Shown here: one piece after another, positions 13,201 to 26,500 of the stretch
Numbering within the stretch: position 1 is the stretch's first letter
How the letters are laid out: the number at the start of each line of letters is the position of its first letter
Source of the DNA: Galaxea fascicularis
Taxonomy: Eukaryota > Cnidaria > Anthozoa > Scleractinia > Euphylliidae
Assembly: GCA_948470475.1 (NCBI GenBank)
Contig: OX419345.1
Coordinates: 18,560,239-18,624,238 of the forward strand
Direction of reading: 5' to 3'
DNA: 64,000 nucleotides
The notes under the pieces: generated by a model
What the model was told of the DNA's origin: nothing
Databases searched by the model: none
Seen by the model: the letters and a program-made list of their open reading frames with translations, nothing else
Program-made: the position numbers and the translations under genes

Positions 13201-15337
13201 CTAGTGCAAATTTACGCCTACAAAAGAGGACCTAGACTGAAACATTATCTGTGAAAACTATAACGGGGTTTTTTACAAGGTTAAAAAATATAACTACTGC
13301 AACGTGGAATTTATCTATATTATGTTTTTCATAAAAAACTCCAGTGATAAAAAGAACGCCGCGTAATTTAAAGCCCGTGTCGGATCCAAGTTCTAACTAC
13401 ATCATTTATATTGGCCTTGAATGCATGTAATGGTGTCGCCCATGAAAGTAATTAAAAGCTATATACTGTTAAAACCTTCTGAAATTTTTTGCAAGTAATG
13501 TATTAATGAAAAACTCATGATAACGTGTGTCTAGGACTGGTGTCAACTTCAGAGACTTTTTCAGTCTTACAGAGGTTCACGGTTTGACAGTTTAACTCCA
13601 GGAACGACGTAAAAACACGCAGTTACATAATACTACGATAATCGATAATAGCGTTCACCATTAGTGTTTGGATGAAAAGCTGCATAGCCAATTCAGTCAT
13701 ATTCTGCAATTTGGCTTTGTATTCTTTCGCTAAGCCCATTCTGACCTACGACTAAATTCTTACGGAATGTCTATAACTCGGTCGCCAAATTCTGTCCCAG
13801 GTTACCGCTTACTGATCACTGACAGGTTCGTCTTCATGCAAACAGACCATCATCAAAAAATTGGGACGACATGGACTTGCACCCACCCCCATCCCCCAAC
13901 ACAAAAATGCACACAGTCAGGCGCCTCAACCTACAAACGGAGACTTGGCGTAACTATAAACTAACCAATCCAAACTAGTAGTTGGCACCAGCGATGCTGG
14001 AGGCTCAAATATTAAAGAGTAGCTCGAGGTACGCAGTTTTGTCAGCCTGCGGCAGCCTCAAACTCGTTCCCCGGGTCTTTCATCTACCCAACCCAGAGGG
14101 AGCGAAGGAAGACACGTGGAGTTTAGACTTTTCTCCTTATGCAACCCATCCCATCAGCCGTTCGTACTTTTTCTTATGTCACTAATACTTTTCTATGACC
14201 CCGTTTGTACCAAGTGACGCTCATTTTATTTCGTGAGCTGTTTGTATGAGTTGGCATCTTAATAGGTAAGAGAGAGCTCTCAAAAAAGTAAATAGTACCA
14301 GTTGGCTAAAAAATGCACGAGTTTAGTGCCGTGTTGCAACTGTTCTTTTTTGGTGCCAAACCGTACGATTATTCGTGCCACTCCTACTTTTTTTTCGTAG
14401 TTTTTTTGTGCCAATTCGTGTGCTATTTTATGCGCAAACTCGTATTTCCTTTGGTGTCAACTTGAACTATTTTAGTGCCATTTCGTTCAAGTTCTTTTTG
14501 TTGTCTATTACGTGATTAAGTTTGCAGTGTAAGTTGTTAGAGAAAGATCTCTAAAATATAGATATTCACGTTATAATCACAATCTAAAAAAACTACAACG
14601 CAAAATACTTCTTAATAATAATTTATTCACCCATATTGCACAGTAATAAATGCAAAACAATTTTTCAGAAACAGTGTAATGAAATACAACCGTGTCTAAT
14701 CTAACTATGAAATGATCATGTACAGATCTTTTGGACGTATTGGCGTCATCTGAAAGAACAAATAAAAAACATAGACGGAAAAACAATTGGTGACTTGTGA
14801 AATTAAATAACGTACGACTGGAGGCTGCTGAAAGAAAGCATGCAGATGAAAAGTATGGTGTTATGCGAAAAATTATTTTTTTCCCTATACAGTTTTGTTA
14901 AGAAGTCAAGTTGAAGTTACAGAGGGTTTCCATTTGATATTTCCTTGGTTACAGGCTACATTGTTTAAGCTGGGTGCGACAAACAGAGGGAAACATAACC
15001 AACTGTAAGAACTAACGGGTCATTATCTCGCCCTCCATAAATCATTTGATCCTTTTATCTCCCAGTAGTGATTAGCATTGATTATATAATATCATTAGTA
15101 GCAGACAGGTGATGCGAAAAGACAAACTTATCAGCAAGAGGGTGTTATCTTAATATAACCTCAAGTTCTCTTAACTAATGTAGAAGATACTGTATAATCA
15201 GATCCCGGAAGTTAAAGAGTTAAATACATATCTTGAATGTAACACCAACTTTCCGGATGTTTTTAAGATGAAGTTGCCACTACACACACTGAAACAAAGT
15301 TACCTCTTTATGAAGATCACCTTAGAACAATCTTACC
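10296..15337. other. About 5 kb without a recognisable gene
   Basis: AT-rich unique sequence. Between 12400 and 12730 short GATCGA/CAACTG-like words recur in a decayed array. No domain, tRNA or rRNA signal was seen. Confidence 0.5.
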
Positions 15338-15390
15338 TTATTGTTTCTGCTTTTTCGTTCTTCTTAGCCTGTTTGGAGGCATGTTCATTG
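15338..15390 (-). CDS. Possible terminal exon with short basic tail
   Basis: A strong acceptor (TTCTGCTTCCAG) is followed in phase by MNMPPNRLRRTKKQKQ and TAA. It would end the 15.6-17.1 kb exon series with a small basic tail. A GTAAGA donor overlaps the stop, so this may instead be an internal exon or chance. Confidence 0.25.
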
Positions 15391-15602
15391 CTGGAAGCAG
15401 AAATATTTGATGTCAGGTTTTAAAGAAACACAATTTTGGTGACGTTTAAGAACACCAAAAGCCTGTCCAGTTCAAGTCTTTGCTAGGACTCCAAAATCTT
15501 CATTTTAAGACTATTTCCTCAAAATCAAGGGAACTATATATCTTTGCGATAGGCACCTTTGATAAGGGAAGAAAAGGAATGAAAAAACATGAAAACACCA
15601 AC

Positions 15603-16070
15603 CTGATTTGATTTCGTTTCCAGATAACTCTCTCTCCCAGAGTGCTAAGCCGTCAATCATTAGTGGGAATCTGTAGAATGGTTTATCAGAGTTGTTTGGT
15701 CGACCGATATCAAACGTCGTGAAAGAGTCCTGAGGTCTGGAAACTAAAGCTGGATTGCCGCTGACCACATGAGTGCCGTTGACATACAGCTTGAGTTGAC
15801 CTTTTTCGCGCCACGTGAAAGCAAGGTTAAACCATCCGCTTGGGAGGACAGGCGTGTCTAGCTTCCACTGCTTATTTCTTGTGCTTAGTATCATAATGTA
15901 TTTCTTGGCTAAATATAAAACAGCAAAACCACGCGCCTTGGTGGACTGGCCTCCACTGGACATGATATACGAGCTTGCTGTTTCACTTAGTGAGCTCTTG
16001 TTGAGTTTTAACCACGACATAACAGTCAAGCCTTTATCTGCGCAATGCTCGGGATCGCTGAAGCAAGTGC
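15603..16070 (-). CDS. LamG / concanavalin-like jelly-roll exon (different subfamily)
   Basis: A 468-nt phase 1-1 exon, acceptor ATTATTCAG and donor GTTGGT. It reads GTCFSDPEHCADKGLTVMSW, ARGFAVLYL, SGWFNLAFTWREKGQLKLYV, NGTHVV, FDIGRPN and MIDGLALWERELSGNEI. This is a Laminin-G-3 type fold with the paired early cysteines typical of cell-surface invertebrate proteins. It is much less basic than L1-L15 and not closely related to them. It joins the exon at 16458-16646 in phase. Confidence 0.75.
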
Positions 16071-16457
16071 CTGAATAATAAAAAATAGCAATAGTATCAG
16101 TCGTTGCTTTGCTGATTATAAACCACTACCAAAAGAACTAGACACAAAGTTCTCAAATGGAAGCTTGAATTCAGAATGTGAGGTTGAGATCGGAATGAAA
16201 TGTTGAAATATTCAGCAGTACTCTCTTATAGAATTAGAGTGTAAATGCAAACAAGCATTCATAACTGCATAAGCTGAGCCAATTGCATCTTTTCTTCTGA
16301 AATCAGTCTTAGCGCTAGCTTTGGAATGCAGTTTTAGAGTCCTGTTGAACTTTGGAATAAATTTGTGATTATTCCCACTGAATATTAAAAAAAAGTCAGG
16401 TCAGCACTATTAATATTCTGGAACGCTTATGTCCCTCAAACTTCAGCATTTCCTCAC

Positions 16458-16646
16458 CATTTGTTTCGTTCAGATCTAGCCAGCCACCATTAGTATCAGC
16501 CACCAGGCCTCTATCGGTTGTATTCGTGACACGGGCACCTCCCTCTAGACGTACTTTGCGACCATGAACTTTATCTATCACTACTGACTTGTTCATCGAT
16601 GATTTGAAATTCCACAGATAGCTTGCAGTCAGGTTCGAATGGGGTG
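16458..16646 (-). CDS. LamG-associated N-terminal strand exon
   Basis: A 189-nt phase 1-1 exon, acceptor TTTTACACAG and donor GTGAGG. It encodes PHSNLTASYLWNFKSS, IDKVHGRKVRLEGGARV and WLDLNETN. The layout (YLW, VHG, WLDLN) is the usual first part of an invertebrate LamG/pentraxin-like jelly-roll that starts properly in the next exon. At least two N-glycosylation sequons (NLT, NET) are present. Confidence 0.6.
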
Positions 16647-16886
16647 CTGTGTAAAATAAATAAGAACTGTACATAAGATACTACAGAATGGTCACGGCTT
16701 TCAACAAGATTTGTAGCAGGGGAATGCCCCGGTGACAATCGAAGCGGCCAATTTTCATTTTTTACCCCTGTGCCGGGCAATCGAAGCAGTCATTTTAAGA
16801 GTTATATTTTTCAAGTATTTGTTGACCAACATGGCCAAGTAGCCGGTTACTCCATGACTCACAGCCGCCGAATCCTGTTAATTTAC

Positions 16887-17126
16887 CTTCTGTCTTGACC
16901 TTCGCAATATCGCTCCGGAGGTAAAAACGGGAAATGTTATCATTTTCTGGTGCCTCTTTATGATCGTCATAATTGTTTGGTTTGTTAATGACTTCACTTC
17001 TTTTCTTTCCAAATGCTGCAGAAGAGAGAAGATAAGTGGTGTTTTCAAATATATCTTTACCATTGTCATATTTGCTATCAGACATTAATTTATTCGCTTC
17101 ACCATCAATAGAATATAATAAAGTGT
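16887..17126 (-). CDS. Possible acidic spacer exon of a downstream or alternative 3' end
   Basis: A 240-nt open phase 1-1 segment, acceptor TTTGGTAG and donor GTAAAT. It encodes an Asp/Glu/Asn-rich, domain-free stretch (LLYSIDGEANKL, NNYDDHKEAPENDN). It could be the 5'-most recognisable exon of a separate secreted protein, or an alternative continuation from V14, with which it is phase compatible. No signal-peptide exon fits between here and 17344. Confidence 0.35.
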
Positions 17127-17343
17127 CTACCAAATATTATGCATAAAATCAAACAGTGTTTACAGATAAAATAATAAGAATGATCTTCTTAGTATATTAT
17201 TATGATAAGATGGCGAGGAGACCTTCAAAAACTACAAGGCTTGTAGATGAGACTTGAATAAAGACGAGTGAGGGCGGGACTGAATTCATTCTGTTATGAT
17301 CTCGGTTGCATCCAAATGCTATTGGAATACGGAATTACGAACA

Positions 17344-17570
17344 TTACGTACGTCTTCTGCGCTTCTTTTTTCTTCCGCGATCGTTTCTTCGGTTTGTTCG
17401 GCCGTGCCGTTTACTGGGTCTGCGACGATTTCGTCCCCCATGACGTATTGTGCGCTCATGTGGCCTCTGCCTGTCACGGATTCGCTGATCATGTTTTAGT
17501 CGCCGGATTTTACGTCCATGCCCTCGCCAGCGAATTCGACGCAAGCCTTGGTCTAGTGTCCGTTTCCGTG
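17344..17570 (-). CDS. Exon 63: arginine-rich C-terminal tail and stop
   Basis: The acceptor GTTGACTAG follows a good pyrimidine tract. Splicing from V14 (phase 1) opens a frame of 74 codons ending in TAA at 17344-17346. By my count 29 of 74 residues are Arg and 7 Lys, with runs such as RKIRRLK, RNRRRPSKR and GRKKKRRRRT at the very end. A second in-phase AG (exon start 17552) would remove six residues. The tail follows the phase rule of the gene and suits the basic linkers, which supports it; no homologue is known to me. The only AATAAA on this strand downstream is at 17089-17094, about 250 bp past the stop and inside another open segment. Confidence 0.6.
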
Positions 17571-20500
17571 CTAGTCAACGAGCCAAAACAGAAAGAAAAA
17601 AGGAAAGACACCCTCAGCCCTGTTGTTATCAAATTGTACCAAGTGGTGTAAACTATGCAGCGATTTGTGGATGCTACAATTTAGGAACGACAAAAAGGAA
17701 AAGAAAAAGAGAAAGAAACTGAAAATACAAGCAAACAAAAACATCAACAACTACAAGGAAAAAATTAAAAAGTGAAACGAAATGGGAGTTACAGAATGTA
17801 ACAAAAGGAAAAAGAATTATAATAGGATGGCCGTTATCACTACGTCCACAACGAGTCAACACCGGTGCCTACTTAATGCAACGACAAAGCGCGCATGTAT
17901 CCCAATACAATTACCTCCACAGGCAGTTCTTTTGATTGACCTCACCACGCCGTTCAAGTTTCTAAAGCCAGCGTTAAACACATAACGTCGTTTCTTCGCC
18001 ATCTGATTGAGTTGAGATCGTCTGAATCGTTTTCCGATTCCAAGTGCCAAAATACGTACGCCTCGGTTTCGGAGATCACGCGCCGGCTTTCCAACCGAGT
18101 CTTGTGAAATCCCATCAGTCATTACAATCAGGATCTGATAAGAAGAGAGTAACATAGATGTTAATGGAGAGAAAAAGACCACTGGAAAGGTCTAACGATA
18201 CCTAGCAGGGCTATCAGACTTCAGGTAGTTATTCGTAACAGACACTAACAATAACCGCCTCAGAAAGTCAAAGAAAATGCATTAATTCTCTGAAAACATC
18301 TGGGCTTATTGTGATAACGCTTCTGCCCTTTAATGTCGGATAGCGGCTTAATACGGAAAGATCGAATAGTCAATTCCATGTTTATAATATGGCGCACTGG
18401 TTAACCAATAACGAACCAAAACAGGAGCGTGGGACTGATAAACTAAAAACGTGCAGTTAAACAAGCTTAAGGAAGGTACAGTTTCAAGAAAGCGAACTTA
18501 TAAGAACTGAGAAGCAAACACAGTGCAAGAACATAATGAAAATTAAAACTTACCTTACGGCGACTGGACTTTCTATTGAACAGTTGATATTTGGCAAACC
18601 TCAGGGCTCGTCCAATCCTCGTGCCTCCTCTCGGGTATCGTATGCGACCAATAGCTCGTACGATACTTTGCATGTTTCTTAATTGCCTGAAGTTAAACAC
18701 TAGCCACGCGCGAGACGAGAACAGCACCACACCGACACGAGTTTGACGCGGGGAGATTTGGAAAGAGGCCACTACTCTTTTGACGAAACGGAGACATCGA
18801 CGGAAGTTTCCTCGACCATAAGCCTCGATACTTCCGGAACCGTCAATCAGGAAACCCAAGTCAAGAAGTCTGCGGCATACTGGATTAAGGAGCAACATAA
18901 CCAGAGTAACTAATCGAGTATGGGAGTATGGGAGTACCATGGTCAACCAACCAACCAACCAGTCTACCCACTCGACCAACCAACTTACTCAATGGTTTAC
19001 ATTCGTAGGAGGCAGGGATTTATTATCGAAAGATTTTGTTTTGTGTGATTAAGAGAGCCTATAATACGATTCTTACGGCATAAGCTGTATACTACACATT
19101 TATTCGAAAATTAATTCTCCTTTGCAGAATTAAAAGGGTGTACTATCAACTTCAATTAGCAAATCGCGCGGGACGATGAGTAAGAACGAACAAGTGCTGG
19201 AACATTCGAGGGTGAGAAACTATTGTTGAGCAACTCAAACGATATATAAAACAAATCAAGCCTGTGATATAACATGTAGATAAAATTGTTACAGGTTAAA
19301 GAAAAATTAATCAGTAAAGCGCATGCTGATAGAAATACAAATTGCCTTTAAAAAAACTCTCGGTCTTAATCTTACCTCGACCACTGGGTCGCACGGGAGG
19401 TCTGGGTCGTATTGGCCTAGGACGAGGGGGACTACCTGAAATGAAAAACGAATGAACGTGTGGTACTGTTATTTTATTTTGACCAAGACGTTTTGCCTCA
19501 AATATTCAAACAATGTGAAGATTCTTAGGATCATTAATGATTTTAGTATCGGAAAGTTTGGCATCACCAGTTAACGAATTAAGCAAAGGCCGGACAAAAT
19601 CATTTAAAATCCAACACATTGAAGGTGATGGTATACAGAACAGTTTTTAACGCAGCAATATTCCGTAAAATACTTTTATCGTGTAATTTCATGCAGACAA
19701 TTATCATCGCGACAGTTTTTATGACTTGTGTTTAAAACTGTACAACGCGTGACCGCGTTAGAAATTGTCCCGTGTAACATCACCTGAAGTCTTTAACCAT
19801 GCCAGGTGCCTTTTCAGAAATTACCTTTACACGCCGTCTGTTTGATTGATCTTACTACCCTGTTAAGGTTTCTGACGTCAGCATAAAACACGTATCGGGA
19901 GTTGCCTGTTATTTGAGTAAGTTGGGATCGTCTGATTCGTCTGCCGATGCCAAGAGCCAAAATACGCACTCCTCGGTTTCGGAGGTCACGTGATGCCCTC
20001 ACGACTGAGTCTTGTGAAATACCATCAGTCATCGTAATTAAAACCTATGCACAAGGAATGAAGTAGATAAAGAAGATTTTGGCGAGCACTCTTTAACATT
20101 TACAGTAGTCAGATAAAGAACGTCAAGATTGCGAATTTGAGTCTTCTATCGTTGGTGGCTCCGAAATTAACCAAACTAGTGTGTTAGTAAATGATTGTAT
20201 TCCAGGGTTTTTGTTGTACTTTCACAAAACAACATTGAAACATTAAAATATTGAAATAGATCTCGACTACTGCATGTGAAAAACAAGAATAGAATCATTT
20301 TGCATGCCTCGCAAGGACACTTGAAATTTAGTTCTGTTTACTGGCATATAAGATGGCAAGATACCGTCCATGGCAAGATAAACTATACGAGTGCCCACCG
20401 CGTATAAAATTAGCCTACCTTAGTAAACTTGTCTGTCAACGAATGGGGGGTTATTCAAAAAAATTAAAAACTACCGGGCTATCGGGCACAAAAAAAAGAG

Positions 20501-23500
20501 GAACGAACCTGATAAGGAAGCTACAGCTTCCAAGGAGAGAACCTGTAAGAACTGAGGGGCGCACACAGTGCAAGACCTTCACGAAAATTAAAAGTTACCT
20601 TACGGCGACTGGACCTTCTATTGAACAGTTGATATCTGGCAAATCTCAGGGCTCGTCCAATCTTCGTGCCTCCTCTCGGGTATCTAATACGACTTATAGC
20701 GTACAAAACCTTGTGTTTGTTTCTTAAGCGTCTGAAGTTAAACACCAGCCATGCACGTGACGAGAACAGCACCACACCAACACGAGTTTTCCTTGGGGAG
20801 ATTTGGAAAGACGCCACTACTCGTTTGACAAAATTAAGACATCGCCGGAAGTTGCCACGACCGGAAGCCTCAATACTGCCAGAACCGTCAATTAAAAAGG
20901 CCAAGTCAAGACGTCTGCGACAAACTAAGAAAACGAAAAACAGGTAGATTGGTACCAAAAGTGGTACGGAACAACTCAGTTCGATAGGATGATGTCTTGG
21001 TTGACCCTTGGTTACTGAAAAAGGAATAACTTCACTGGGTTTACATGAACAGAGGCATTGGCTATCACGATTGATTTGAGATCAGTTCTCATAAGGCTGC
21101 CCTCAAAAGTGTCTTCAAAATTGTCAACATCATCTTAATCTGAAGGTAAAAGTTTGTCAGACCTATAGTTGCAGCTTGAAGTTAGCGAGCGGAATTGACA
21201 TCAATCCCTCAATGATTTTTTGGATTGATGAGAGAAAACTCCACCCTCTGCCGTCCATGGAACCCCAGTTAAGTTACTGGAAAAGATTACCTGAACCACT
21301 AGGCCTAATAGGGGGTCCTGGTCGGAACGGCTTTGGACGAAGCGGCCGACCTACATGGGAAATATAAAGATGAAAAGTTGAAAAGTAGAATGAAACACAT
21401 ACCGAATAAATAAACAGGCGGAATAAGTCAACTGTGAACGATTTTGCATAAAATAGTAACAATCTTACTTCGACATATTTTGCTTGAGATTCTTTGAGCC
21501 ACCTGGTTCAAGTGTCTGAAGTTGGCCGTTAAAACGTATCGTCTGTTTGTAGCTATTTGAAGGAGTTGACTTCTTCGGTATCGTTTACCGATTCCTAAAG
21601 CAAACACCCACACTCCTTGGCTTCTTAAAGCAAGCGCCGGTCTCCTAACGGAGTCTTGTGAGAGGCCATCCGTCATAACAACAAGAGCCTACAGTAAAAT
21701 TAAGCACTTTGAAAACACCGCTCTGATCTCAACTACCTCTCCAAGTAGGTCAAAGAGGTATAAATACTGATCTCTCTCATGGCATTGAAAGAATTATAAA
21801 CCTTCAAATAATACGAAAAAAAAAATTTAAGAAGGGTGAGGGCGTGACAGAAGTCGCTCGCTTCACGCTGAGCGAGAAACGTAATAAAATTATTTCGAAT
21901 TACTGACATCAAGAACTGTAACAGTGTAGATACCCCCATTTTCCCGCAGCTGTCAGGAAAAAAATGGTTAATCTCAAGTTGATCAGGAAACAAAGGGAAA
22001 AGGCAGCTTTTTAAAGGCTAAGAAACGATGGGCAATGCAGTCCTGCTCAAATTACACCTTAAAGTCACACTTAACTTAAGTTGATTTTTAATATACATCA
22101 TCGTGATATTCTTATACCTTCATTGCCCTCCTACTTCGTCTGAACAAGCGATAGAGAACAAAGTTCAAAGCTTTTCCAATTCTTGTTCCTCCGCGTGGAT
22201 ATCTGATTCTACTGATTGTGTGCAGTACGCGAGCCTTGTTTGTACTGCGGTAGAAGTCTAGTATCAGCCATGAGCGTGAGGAGAACAAAACTACCCCTAC
22301 ACGGGTACGCTGGGGAGCTATGCTGAACGACGAGACCACATTTTTGACAAAACGAATGCATCGCTGGAAGTTACCCCGGCCAGGTGACTCGATACTACCA
22401 GAGCCGTCAATCAAGAAAGCCAGGTCAACTCTCTTTCGGCAAACTAAAATGGGCATGGAAAATGAAAATGAATATGAATATGGGATAATCAGTTCTCTGA
22501 ATTTTCCAACCAAAAGGGGTATCAGAAGAGAACACCACTGCAATAAAAGTATGAAAATGAAATTGCAACCTCTTAAAATGTATCACCATACCTCGTCCCG
22601 AAGGCCTGGGTGGTGGTCTTGGCCTAAGAGGTCTGGGCCTGACTGGAGCTGTGAATGAAGTGTAACCAAAGATCAAGTCATGATGTAACAACAGAATTAT
22701 ATCAATGGCTTTTCATTTAGACTTTAAGACGCAGTACGTAATAACTTTGAGGAGGCCAAATGGGTAACAATTAGACCTTTAGTCCTCACCCCCTAGTTTT
22801 GCTCTTCGTTACCTAGGTATATTAGTGTAGCTGGGAATATCTCTGCTCCACAAAGGTTCACATGAAAAATACAGCAATCTTAACCCCATCTTGTCTCCAA
22901 CAGTGGTCTGTTATTAGACATGGAAATTTTCATCATCTTGTGTTTCCTGTTTTTTAAGCCTTGAGGCGCCCAATGCTTATTACTTATATAGATGTATCAT
23001 AGAGCAGGTTTTAAATTAAACTCAAATAATTTCAAGCAAGGAATCGTAGTCAACTCAGCACTGGGTGCCTGGTTATCTCTACTTACTCCTCCTGAAGCAC
23101 TTTCGTTTCTTGGAATTAATTTGTGAGCGGGTCAGAGCGCCATTGTACACTTGCATACAGGAAATTCGTCCTTTGAAATATCTTCTATCTCCGATACGAG
23201 CCCCCATTCTCACAGGGTAGTTTGTCGCCAGCCGTATTCTTCCAATGTACCTTGTTACTGTGAATCTTCCATTGACGAACAACTTTGCTACTCCACTTCT
23301 TCCGTCATAAGTTGCGCCAACAAACTGCCACCGCCAGGGTGTCACTGTTCTGGTGATTAATGCGTGTGTAGAGCTGCGTCGTCCACGACGCGTGAACCGA
23401 ACAAACAGTGTCCTAGGGGACACCATCCAGAAGTACACACCCCAGCCGTTCGGCATGTAGTTGAAGATTGGCCCTGCCCGTCCCTGGTGGTAAATCCAAG

Positions 23501-26500
23501 CCAAGAGGCTAATGGAATACTTGGTGTCCAAGCCACCTCTATTGGGGAACAAGATGTAGCTGTTGCTTCGCCCGTAGAACTGGTAAGCGCCGTCACGAGT
23601 ACCGTCTGGTCCTTGGACAGGACGCACATACCCGAGCACTCCACGCGGGTTTCGACGACTTACATCTCTGGCGCTCGTGCGACCAGTCAGTGGGAAAATA
23701 GCGACTGCTCGAGCTGTAGCTGTAACTAGCAGAACAAAATAGTAAAGTAAATAAACCAGTCTGTTGGTAGGAGTAACGAACGGATTTATGACGTGGGTGT
23801 CAAGTTTTACCGGTAAGAACATGACAAGAAAGGAGCTAAGATGGTTTGATCTATTGTTATATACGACAGTTTTTTAAAGAGTGATAACTTTATTAACCAA
23901 GTATTGCTGTTCAGTTGACATGCAGATGAAATACAATACGTTGAACAGTCGTTATGTTAGTTTTGCACCCCCAGCCCCTATCAGTATTGTTAAATAAATG
24001 CAAGAGTAAATGTTTGAAGAATCACTTCTACCTTACGGTTATTTCAACCTTTAATATCTACACATTTCTGCCATTTATAACCCTAATACTTATCAGATTA
24101 AGTTTAAGACCAGTTAAATTCCAAAAAAATGAACCACTTCAACTGCAAGTGTTCAAAAAGAACTTCAAATAATTTTTAAAAAGGTCACGACATTTTTTAA
24201 TCTATTAGGCATGTTTTGATGTTGAGAATATCATCGTCAGTACACAAAGTGTACAAAGTGAAAAACCGCTAGAACTATAAGAACCAAGCAAATATACATA
24301 ATTAACAAGAAATTTTATCAATCCAAACGCTTGTAGGCAGTGTGAAATCTTCGAGGCTTTCCTTTCAGGGCACCAAGATCCTAGTTTGGCAAACTCACCT
24401 CGAGATTTACAAACTCTTCTGGTGATTGATCTCACGATGTAGTTCAGTCGCCTGAAGCTCGTTCTGTAAATATTCCGCGAACTAGATGCGATTTGAAGCA
24501 ACTGTCGTCGGTTTGTCCTCCTTCCAATCGCAACAACGAATATGTTTACCCCAGAGCGACGTAAGACGAAAGATGGCCTGGAGACTCGATCCTGTGACAA
24601 GCCGTCTGTTAGCACTATGAGGGCCTAAACGACGACAAAAACCATTGGTAAGACTTTAAGTTGTTTCTATTGCATATCTCAAGCAACCACGCAATTGCAG
24701 AAGTCCCGAACTTTCATCAATGATCAATGATACAAATAATACAATTGATCTGTTTTAACTACAATCATTCACAAATTTAAAGAAAACTAGGCACCTTTCC
24801 ACGTCTATTTCCCCTGAACAACCTGTAATTCACAAATCGCAAGGCACTTCCAATTCTTGTTCCTCCTCTCGGGTACCTTATAGCATCGATGGCTCGGAAG
24901 ATCTGACGCTTATTTCTGTAACGGTTGAAGTTGAATACAAGCCAAGTTCGAGAGGAGAATAGAACTACGCCAACTCTAGTGTAGGAAGGAGAGACTGTGA
25001 AAGATGCCACGATTCTTTTCACAAAGTTAAGGCAGCGACGGAAGTTGCCCCTTCCTGAGCTCTCAATGCTACCAGAGCCGTCAATTAAGAAGGCGAGGTC
25101 AAGACGGGCGCGGCAAGCTATTGAAAAAATATTAACACATGCACATGAGCTAACACACTATAGTTTTGATATACTGCGAACTAAAACTAGCGCATTGGCT
25201 GCCTATACTAATCCGATGGTGATTACGTTCCCTCTTTTCAACCCAAAATATTGACTTTGACGTAAATGATGATGATGATGATGACGGTGACGGGTACGGC
25301 GACGTTGACGATGACGATAATGATGATGTTGATGATAATGAACATTTGTATAGCGCCATTTCCCGGAACCCAATGGCACTTTACAACACTGTCCGAGGGA
25401 CTTTCAGCAAACTGCAAACGCAGTTTACCTGTGTAGTTGCATGATACGAATCACATTTTCTCATACAATGTTCCAGATAAGTAAGGGGGATTGTGTTAAG
25501 CAGCTAGCTTCTTGAACTGCAAAGTTGAATGGGTAATTTAGAAGGTCTTCCACAGATCTGTGGGAAACTTCAAATATTCTAGGACAGTCACACAACTCGT
25601 ACTTTACCAAGCTCACACAAATCTATAAATGCGATGGTTTTCTTGCAGTAGGCTGACACCACACTTCCTGGTCCCACTGGTTAACCCGAAGTCCAACAAT
25701 AAAAATCTTAAAGGGAACCTCCACTCTGACAAAAAGTTCACTTTAAATCACACGAAATAATTTTTAGAATCAAATTTGTTTGAAGTTTTAACTAACAAAG
25801 CCCGTTTACCTTAAATACATGAATTATAGAATCGTTTATTTTTGTTTTCAAAGTTCCCGGGCGCCGCCATCTTGAATAATTGTGATGTAAAATGGTTGTC
25901 CTTTTGTTATTAGACAAAAGCTCTTTGTGTCAGAACAATAGAGCAACCGAAACACGTCACAATTATTCAAGATGGCGGCGCCCAGGAAATTTGAAAACAA
26001 AAATACGCGATTCTGAAATTCGTTTTTCTCCACTATAGATACTCTTCTGGAAAAAAAGAAAACTAACGTTGTTGCAAATACTATATCCTGCGGTTTAAAG
26101 TGATTCTTTGGTAGGAGTGGAGGTTCCCTTTAAGAGCTTGCAAACATGACACATGAATAGAAATGGCCATATGAACATAATGTAAAGTATGACCATCGAA
26201 GCCATCTTTAGGGTCCTCGAGACATAATATACACTCCTTAGACATAAGCTTACCCCTTAAAGATGGCCTAGGAAAAGGTCTTGGTCTGGGTGCGGGTCTT
26301 GGCCGTGGCCTTGGTCTGGGTCGAGGTATAGGTCTCGGCCTTGGTCTTGGCCGTGGCCGGCCTAAAATACGCAAAACAAAAGCTAAGTATTTTGGCATGC
26401 CTGTGTGTATGGCAATAAAAGAAATGACAAACAGACAGCTAACCTAAAACAAAACAAAACGAAACAAAAAATATTGGAATTCACATGGCTGTCACTAATT

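Noticed and set aside
17268..17651. A 127-codon plus-strand frame
   Set aside because: It is exactly antisense to the Arg-rich tail exon. It has no domain and its length follows from the low stop frequency opposite Arg codons.
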